In this document: positions 53,125-58,000 of the stretch, one piece after another
Numbering within the stretch: the first letter of the stretch is position 1
Layout: the number at the start of each line of letters is the position of its first letter
Assembly (NCBI GenBank): GCA_949300615.1
Contig: CASGEW010000007.1
Location: forward strand, 1 to 58,000
Direction: 5' to 3'
Length of the DNA stretch: 58,000 nucleotides
DNA from: an uncultured Bacteroidales bacterium
GTDB lineage: Bacteria; Bacteroidota; Bacteroidia; Bacteroidales; CHK158-818
Notes under the pieces: generated by a model
Databases searched by the model: none
The model's input: the letters and a program-made list of their open reading frames with translations, nothing else
What the model was told of the DNA's origin: nothing
Translations under genes and position numbers: made by a program

Positions 53125-53132
53125 CAAATGTA
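53125..53132 (-). promoter_or_regulatory. -7 box of the Crp/Fnr-type regulator gene
   Basis: TACATTTG on the minus strand fits TAnnTTTG, 32 bp before the ATG; no clear -33 box. Confidence 0.45.
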
Positions 53133-53248
53133 TAAAAAAAAGAATACATTATCACCTAATTTTTACAAAAAGAAGTATCCATCGTTTTTTTTTTCATGCA
53201 GCAAGCTCTAATTTTAACCTTTATAATAGGAATACACCCGAAAAGTAT

Positions 53249-53256
53249 TATCTTTG
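53249..53256 (+). promoter_or_regulatory. Candidate -7 box for the first GH92 gene
   Basis: TATCTTTG fits TAnnTTTG, 76 bp before the chosen ATG at 53333. It lies inside the long upstream open frame, which argues against a farther start. Confidence 0.5.
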
Positions 53257-53332
53257 TGGCGATTTAATCCTGGATGAAACATCAGAACCTAACCCTAAAA
53301 TTCAAACACTTAATCAAAATCAAAATAACACA

Positions 53333-55639
53333 ATGAAACACATCTTTATTTTTTCAGCCATTTGTTTCTTGTTATCATCGTGCGGAGGAGGGGCCCCAAA
53401 TACGCCTACCGTCGAGTATGAAAACAAGAGCTTTGTTGACTATGTAAACCCGTTAATGGGTACGGACTCGAACATAGCCCTCTCTACCGGGAATACCTAT
53501 CCGGCAATAGCCCTGCCCTGGGGGATGAACTTCTGGACACCCCAAACCGGCAGGAATGGCGACGGATGGGCCTACACCTACAACAGTACCCACATCAGAG
53601 GGTTCAAACAGACTCACCAACCCAGCCCGTGGATCAACGATTACGGACAATTCTCCATCATGCCCGTCAAAGGGATGAAAATAGACCAGCGGCAACGCAG
53701 CAGCTGGTTCTCACACAAAGCCGAGATTGCCAAACCGAACTATTACAGCGTATATCTGGCAGACCACGACATTACGACGGAAATCACGCCGACCGAACGG
53801 GCTGCCATGTTCCGCATCACCTTCCCCGAATCGGACAGTTCCGGCGTTGTTATCGACGCTTTTGACCGGGGTTCATCCATCAAGCTCATTCCGGAAGAGA
53901 GAAAAATCATGGGATACACCACCCGCAACAGCGGGGGTGTACCTGAAAACTTCAAAAACTACTTCATCATCGAATTCGATAAAGATTTCGATTACTCAAC
54001 CGTATGGAGCGACGGAAAACCCAAAGCCGGGAAAGAACTTACCGACAACTACGTAGGCGCTTACGTACAGTTCAAGACCCAACGCGGCGAACAAGTCCAT
54101 GCCCGCGTCGCTTCCTCGTTCATCAGCTACGAACAGGCGGCTTTAAACATGAAAGAGTTGGGCAACAAATCGTTCGACCAACTGAAACAGGCCGGAGCCG
54201 ACCGTTGGAACGACGTACTGGGACGTATCGAAGTAACCGGATCGGACGCTAAAAAACAGACCTTCTACTCCTGTTTGTACCGTTCGGTACTCTTCCCGCG
54301 GATGTTTTACGAATTCAACGAAAAGGGAGAAGTAGTGCATTACAGCCCGCACACCGGCGAAGTGCTGCCCGGGTATATGTTTACCGATACCGGGTTCTGG
54401 GATACGTTCCGTTGCCTCTTCCCGTTCGTAAACCTGGTATATCCCTCTATGGGCGAAAAGATGCAGGCCGGCTTACTGAACACTTATAAAGAGAGCGGAT
54501 TCCTGCCTGAATGGGCCTCTCCGGGCCATCGCGGATGTATGGTGGGTAACAACTCCGCCTCGGTTGTCAGCGACGCTATCCTGAAAAACATCACCGACAA
54601 AGCTATCGTGGAAGAGCTTTACCAGGCCATGCTCAAAACAGCCAACAGCGTTCACCCGCGCATCAGCTCGACCGGACGCCTGGGGTACGAATACTACAAC
54701 AAACTGGGATATGTGCCCTATAACGTCGGCATCAACGAAAGTGCCGCCCGTACGTTGGAATACGCTTACGACGACTGGTGCATCGCACAAGTAGGGAAAC
54801 TGTTGAACCGTCCCCAGGAAGAGATAGACCTCTACATCGCCCGCAGCCAAAATTACCGGAACCTGTACGACCCCGAACATAAACTGATGCGGGGCAAGAA
54901 CGAAGACGGAACGTTCCAATCACCCTACAACCCGCTGAAATGGGGCGACGCCTTTACCGAAGGAAACGCCTGGCACTACACCTGGTCGGTATTCCACGAT
55001 GTACAAGGACTGATCGACCTGATGGGCGGTAAAAAAGAATTCATCCAGATGATGGACTCCGTATTCAGCGTTCCGCCGATCTTCGACGACAGCTATTATG
55101 GCGGCGTTATCCACGAAATCCGCGAAATGCAAATCATGAACATGGGGAACTATGCACACGGAAACCAACCCATCCAACACATGATTTATCTGTATAACTA
55201 TGCCGGCGAACCGTGGAAAGCCCAATACTGGTTGCGCGAAACCATGGATAAACTCTACACGGCAACGCCCGACGGATACTGCGGCGATGAAGACAACGGA
55301 CAAACCTCTGCCTGGTACGTATTCTCATCCATGGGATTCTATCCTGTTTGCCCGGGAACAGACCAATATGTAATGGGATCACCCCAATTCCCCCACATCG
55401 TACTGCACCTCGAAAACGGCAAAGAGGTCATTATCGACGCTCCCGACAACAACAAGGCCACCCGTTATGTGGAAAGCGTACAGTTGAACGGTCAAAACTA
55501 TACGAAAAACTACATCAACTACCAAGACCTGTTGAACGGCGCCACCTATACGTTCAAAATGTCTGATAAACCCAATGCGAGCAGAGGAACCAGCGAAGAA
55601 GACGCCCCCTACTCATATTCTTTACACGACAAGAAATAA
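53333..55639 (+). CDS. GH92 alpha-mannosidase, lipoprotein
   Basis: A 768-residue glycoside hydrolase family 92 exo-alpha-mannosidase. The start at 53333 gives a lipoprotein signal (LLSSC, Cys17); the open frame reaching back to 53099 crosses the promoter box. The N-terminal beta-sandwich starts SFVDYVNPLMGTDSN. The (alpha/alpha)6 barrel holds the likely catalytic acid Glu in FTEGNAWHYTWSVFHD and the catalytic Asp pair in CGDEDNGQTSAWYV. Enzymes of this family trim alpha-linked mannose from host or fungal glycans, calcium-dependently. Linkage specificity is not predictable here. A second GH92 gene follows after a hairpin. Confidence 0.9.
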   Translation: MKHIFIFSAICFLLSSCGGGAPNTPTVEYENKSFVDYVNPLMGTDSNIALSTGNTYPAIALPWGMNFWTPQTGRNGDGWAYTYNSTHIRGFKQTHQPSPWINDYGQFSIMPVKGMKIDQRQRSSWFSHKAEIAKPNYYSVYLADHDITTEITPTERAAMFRITFPESDSSGVVIDAFDRGSSIKLIPEERKIMGYTTRNSGGVPENFKNYFIIEFDKDFDYSTVWSDGKPKAGKELTDNYVGAYVQFKTQRGEQVHARVASSFISYEQAALNMKELGNKSFDQLKQAGADRWNDVLGRIEVTGSDAKKQTFYSCLYRSVLFPRMFYEFNEKGEVVHYSPHTGEVLPGYMFTDTGFWDTFRCLFPFVNLVYPSMGEKMQAGLLNTYKESGFLPEWASPGHRGCMVGNNSASVVSDAILKNITDKAIVEELYQAMLKTANSVHPRISSTGRLGYEYYNKLGYVPYNVGINESAARTLEYAYDDWCIAQVGKLLNRPQEEIDLYIARSQNYRNLYDPEHKLMRGKNEDGTFQSPYNPLKWGDAFTEGNAWHYTWSVFHDVQGLIDLMGGKKEFIQMMDSVFSVPPIFDDSYYGGVIHEIREMQIMNMGNYAHGNQPIQHMIYLYNYAGEPWKAQYWLRETMDKLYTATPDGYCGDEDNGQTSAWYVFSSMGFYPVCPGTDQYVMGSPQFPHIVLHLENGKEVIIDAPDNNKATRYVESVQLNGQNYTKNYINYQDLLNGATYTFKMSDKPNASRGTSEEDAPYSYSLHDKK

Positions 55640-55653
55640 AAAAACTATTCATA

Positions 55654-55699
55654 AAGGAAACCGGCAAAAGCTCTTCACTTTTGCTGGTTTCCTTGTTTT
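55654..55699 (+). terminator. Strong hairpin between the two GH92 genes
   Basis: 17-bp stem AAGGAAACCGGCAAAAG (55654-55670) with CTTTTGCTGGTTTCCTT (55678-55694), one G-U pair, 7-nt loop, then GTTTT. It could terminate or attenuate transcription before the second gene, whose ATG follows 25 bp later. Confidence 0.75.
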
Positions 55700-55719
55700 A
55701 CCACCAAAACACCCCAACA

Positions 55720-57954
55720 ATGAAAATCAAAAACTGGATGACAACGTTGGCCGCCATCTCCATATTGACGGCCTGCCAAGAGGCCAAAAGCCCGGTTGAC
55801 TATGTCAATCCCTATATGGGCAATATGAGCCATATGCTGGTACCGACATACCCGACCGTGCACCTACCCAACAGTATGCTGCGTATCCGCCCCGAACGGG
55901 ACAACCACACCAGCGACTATATGTACGGGCTGCAACTATTGATGCCCTCGCACCGCAGCGGATCCCTGTTCCGGTTATCGCCCGTTCAAAAATCGGAAGG
56001 AGAGGCCATAAGTGGCATAGAAACCTATACATGGGATAACGAAAAACTGACCCCCTACCGGCACCAAATCTATCTGGACAATCAACAAATAGGCGTAGAT
56101 TTCGCCCCGTCGCACCAATCGGCCATTTACGAAATCTCGTTTCAAGGGAACAACCCGGCAGAAAACATCTTGGTTTTCCACTCCGGACGCGGTACTTTGC
56201 AAATAGAGGGTAATACCGTATCGGGATTCCAACGGCTGGGTGGCGAAACAACGGCCTACATCTATATGGAAACCGATGTAAAACCCGAAAAAGTAGGATA
56301 CCTGGAAAAAGGCAAATTGGTCGTATCTGAAAACGGACAAGTAGCCCCCCACGGGAATGTTGCCATGACATTCGGTACAAACGACGGTAAAGTAGCCATC
56401 CGTTACGGTATCTCGTACATCGACGTGGAACAGGCCAAAAAGAACCTGGCTCGTGAGATAACCGACTTCAACGTAGAGAGAGTAGCCAACGAAGGACGAA
56501 AAATCTGGAACGAAACACTGGGTAAAATCAAAGTAGAAGGCAGCAGCGAGAACAACAAGACCATCTTCTACACCTCCTTGTACCGAACCTACGAACGGAT
56601 GATCAACATCTCCGAAGACGGACGCTATTTCAGCGGATCGGACAAACAGGTACACAACGACGAAGGGGTGCCCTTCTTCACCGACGACTGGATCTGGGAT
56701 ACCTACCGCGCCGTACACCCGTTGCGTACGATCATCGAACCGACCATGGAAGGCCAGATGATCAACTCATACGTACGAATGGCACAACAGTCGGGTAAAA
56801 ACTGGTTGCCTACCTTCCCCGAAGTAAACGGCGACTCGCACCGCATGAACGGCAACCACGGCATCGCCGTCATTGCCGATGCAGTAGCCAAGAATATCGG
56901 AGGATTCGACCTGCATGCGGCTTACGAAGCCGGCAAGAACTCGGTTATGACGGAAACACAAGCTCCCTGGTCGAGAAGAGAGGCCGGAGCATACGACCAA
57001 CACTATAAAGATCACGGCTACTTCCCGGGATTGAAAATCGGGGAACAGGAGACACTGCCCGAAATCAACGGCGGAGAACGCCGGCAATCGGTAGCCGTTA
57101 CCTTGGCAGCCGCTTACGACGACTGGTGTCTCTCGCAAATCGCCCAAAAACTGGGTAAAAAAGAGGATGCGGATTTCTTCGGGAAACGCGCCTTCAATTA
57201 CCGGAACCTCTACAACAGCGAAACAGGATTCTTCCACCCGAAAGATTCGGAAGGAAATTTCATTGAACCGTTCGACTACAAATTCTCCGGTGGCATGGGA
57301 GCCCGCGATTACTACGACGAAAACAACGGATGGACATACCGTTGGGATGTCCCACACAACATACCTGACCTGATTGCCCTAATGGGCGGAAACGAAGCGT
57401 TCTGCCGCAACCTGGACCAACTCTTCAACGAAGATCTGGGCAAAATAAAATGGGATTTCTGGGCTCAACTTCCCGACCAGACCGGAAACGTGGGACAATT
57501 CTCCATGGGGAACGAACCCTCGCTGCACATCCCCTACCTGTACAACTACGGCGGGCAACCGTGGAAAACGCAAAAACGGATTCGCCGGCTGATTGAACAA
57601 TGGTTCCGGAACGACCTGATGGGGGTACCGGGCGATGAAGACGGCGGCGGAATGTCGGCATTCGTGGTATTCTCCGCCATGGGATTCTATCCCGTAACTC
57701 CGGGAACCGGCCTCTATACCATCGGTAGCCCGATGTTTGAAAAGACTGTTATCACGCTCGAAAACGGCAAGACATTCACCATAAAAGCCCCCAACTGTTC
57801 ATACGACAACAAATATATCCAATCGGCTACGTTAAACGGGAAACCGTTCAACAGCCTGATGATCTCCCATCAAGACATTGTCAACGGAGGCGAATTGGTA
57901 TTGGTTATGGGCGACAAGGCAAACCCTCAATGGGGAACCGATGGAATAAGATAA
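55720..57954 (+). CDS. GH92-family glycosidase, lipoprotein, divergent active-site loops
   Basis: A 744-residue GH92 protein; the start at 55720 gives a lipoprotein signal (ILTAC, Cys19). The N-terminal sandwich begins SPVDYVNPYMGNMSHML, without the usual GTD after YMG. In the barrel, the acid-Glu segment reads YDENNGWTYRWDVPHN, so Glu and Trp are kept but the usual GNAW becomes NNGW and the HD after VP becomes HN. The Asp pair is kept in GDEDGGGMSAF, but the usual Gln-x-SAW is changed. These are substrate-pocket positions, so the specificity probably differs from the upstream paralogue. No promoter was seen; it may depend on readthrough of the hairpin. Confidence 0.85.
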   Translation: MKIKNWMTTLAAISILTACQEAKSPVDYVNPYMGNMSHMLVPTYPTVHLPNSMLRIRPERDNHTSDYMYGLQLLMPSHRSGSLFRLSPVQKSEGEAISGIETYTWDNEKLTPYRHQIYLDNQQIGVDFAPSHQSAIYEISFQGNNPAENILVFHSGRGTLQIEGNTVSGFQRLGGETTAYIYMETDVKPEKVGYLEKGKLVVSENGQVAPHGNVAMTFGTNDGKVAIRYGISYIDVEQAKKNLAREITDFNVERVANEGRKIWNETLGKIKVEGSSENNKTIFYTSLYRTYERMINISEDGRYFSGSDKQVHNDEGVPFFTDDWIWDTYRAVHPLRTIIEPTMEGQMINSYVRMAQQSGKNWLPTFPEVNGDSHRMNGNHGIAVIADAVAKNIGGFDLHAAYEAGKNSVMTETQAPWSRREAGAYDQHYKDHGYFPGLKIGEQETLPEINGGERRQSVAVTLAAAYDDWCLSQIAQKLGKKEDADFFGKRAFNYRNLYNSETGFFHPKDSEGNFIEPFDYKFSGGMGARDYYDENNGWTYRWDVPHNIPDLIALMGGNEAFCRNLDQLFNEDLGKIKWDFWAQLPDQTGNVGQFSMGNEPSLHIPYLYNYGGQPWKTQKRIRRLIEQWFRNDLMGVPGDEDGGGMSAFVVFSAMGFYPVTPGTGLYTIGSPMFEKTVITLENGKTFTIKAPNCSYDNKYIQSATLNGKPFNSLMISHQDIVNGGELVLVMGDKANPQWGTDGIR

Positions 57955-58000
57955 AAAATAAAATATACGGCTTTTATTACCCCCCAAATCCTGTTCTGTG

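Noticed and set aside
53099-53332. 78-residue N-terminal extension of the first GH92 gene
   Set aside because: The extension crosses the TATCTTTG promoter box and would bury the lipoprotein signal; the ATG at 53333 gives a proper lipobox.

Overview
The window reads as the chromosome of a member of the order Bacteroidales (Bacteroidota). The evidence is a Bacteroides-type serine palmitoyltransferase, an N-succinylornithine transcarbamylase-type ArgF', the dnaN-exonuclease-coaBC-recN-rlmB gene order, S46 dipeptidyl-peptidase, GH92 mannosidases, DUF3078 and DUF6769 proteins, and many TAnnTTTG (-7) promoter boxes, several with a TTTG (-33) box 18-20 bp upstream. Genus cannot be fixed from sequence reading alone; Barnesiella/Coprobacter/Parabacteroides-like relatives all fit. 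No rRNA, tRNA, CRISPR array, transposase or phage gene was seen.

Layout. 1-6.3 kb: the end of a BASS-type transporter, then a minus-strand DNA-maintenance operon (dnaN, exonuclease, coaBC, recN, rlmB). The exonuclease has lost its first catalytic motif. 6.5-12 kb: a PepSY-like lipoprotein, a lipid kinase divergent from serine palmitoyltransferase, cysK, and a two-gene ThrE-type exporter. 12-18 kb: a DUF3078 outer-membrane protein, pyrG and yidC. 18-20 kb: a translationally coupled DUF362/DUF6599 pair of unknown function. 20-26.5 kb: a DUF6769 protein followed by a complete heavy-metal RND efflux operon. 26.7-32.3 kb: two secreted peptidases (S46 and S9) and a HAD phosphatase. 32.4-37.3 kb: a proline/arginine operon (DUF695-proB-proA-argF') ending in an odd periplasmic/beta-barrel protein. 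37.4-39.7 kb: an XRE-cupin regulator with an acyl-CoA synthetase. 39.7-41.9 kb: an AT-rich accessory insert with two nucleases (GIY-YIG and PD-(D/E)XK). 41.9-48.1 kb: murF, an M24 peptidase, a candidate small RNA, nspC and a UvrD/PcrA helicase. 48.3-50.9 kb: an FtsX-type ABC permease with an apparent sigma-54 promoter and paired upstream activator sites. 51-58 kb: superoxide dismutase, rpiB, a Crp/Fnr regulator with a palindrome at its start, and two GH92 lipoproteins.

Most of the window is ordinary core genome: replication/repair, cell wall, CoA, nucleotide and amino-acid metabolism. It is interleaved with surface functions typical of gut Bacteroidales (peptide and mannoside breakdown, sphingolipid synthesis, metal efflux). 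The most unusual items are the stand-alone nuclease pair in the AT-rich insert, the sigma-54 control region of the lone ABC permease, a short transcript bounded by a good promoter and terminator downstream of nspC, and the exonuclease without its DxE motif.
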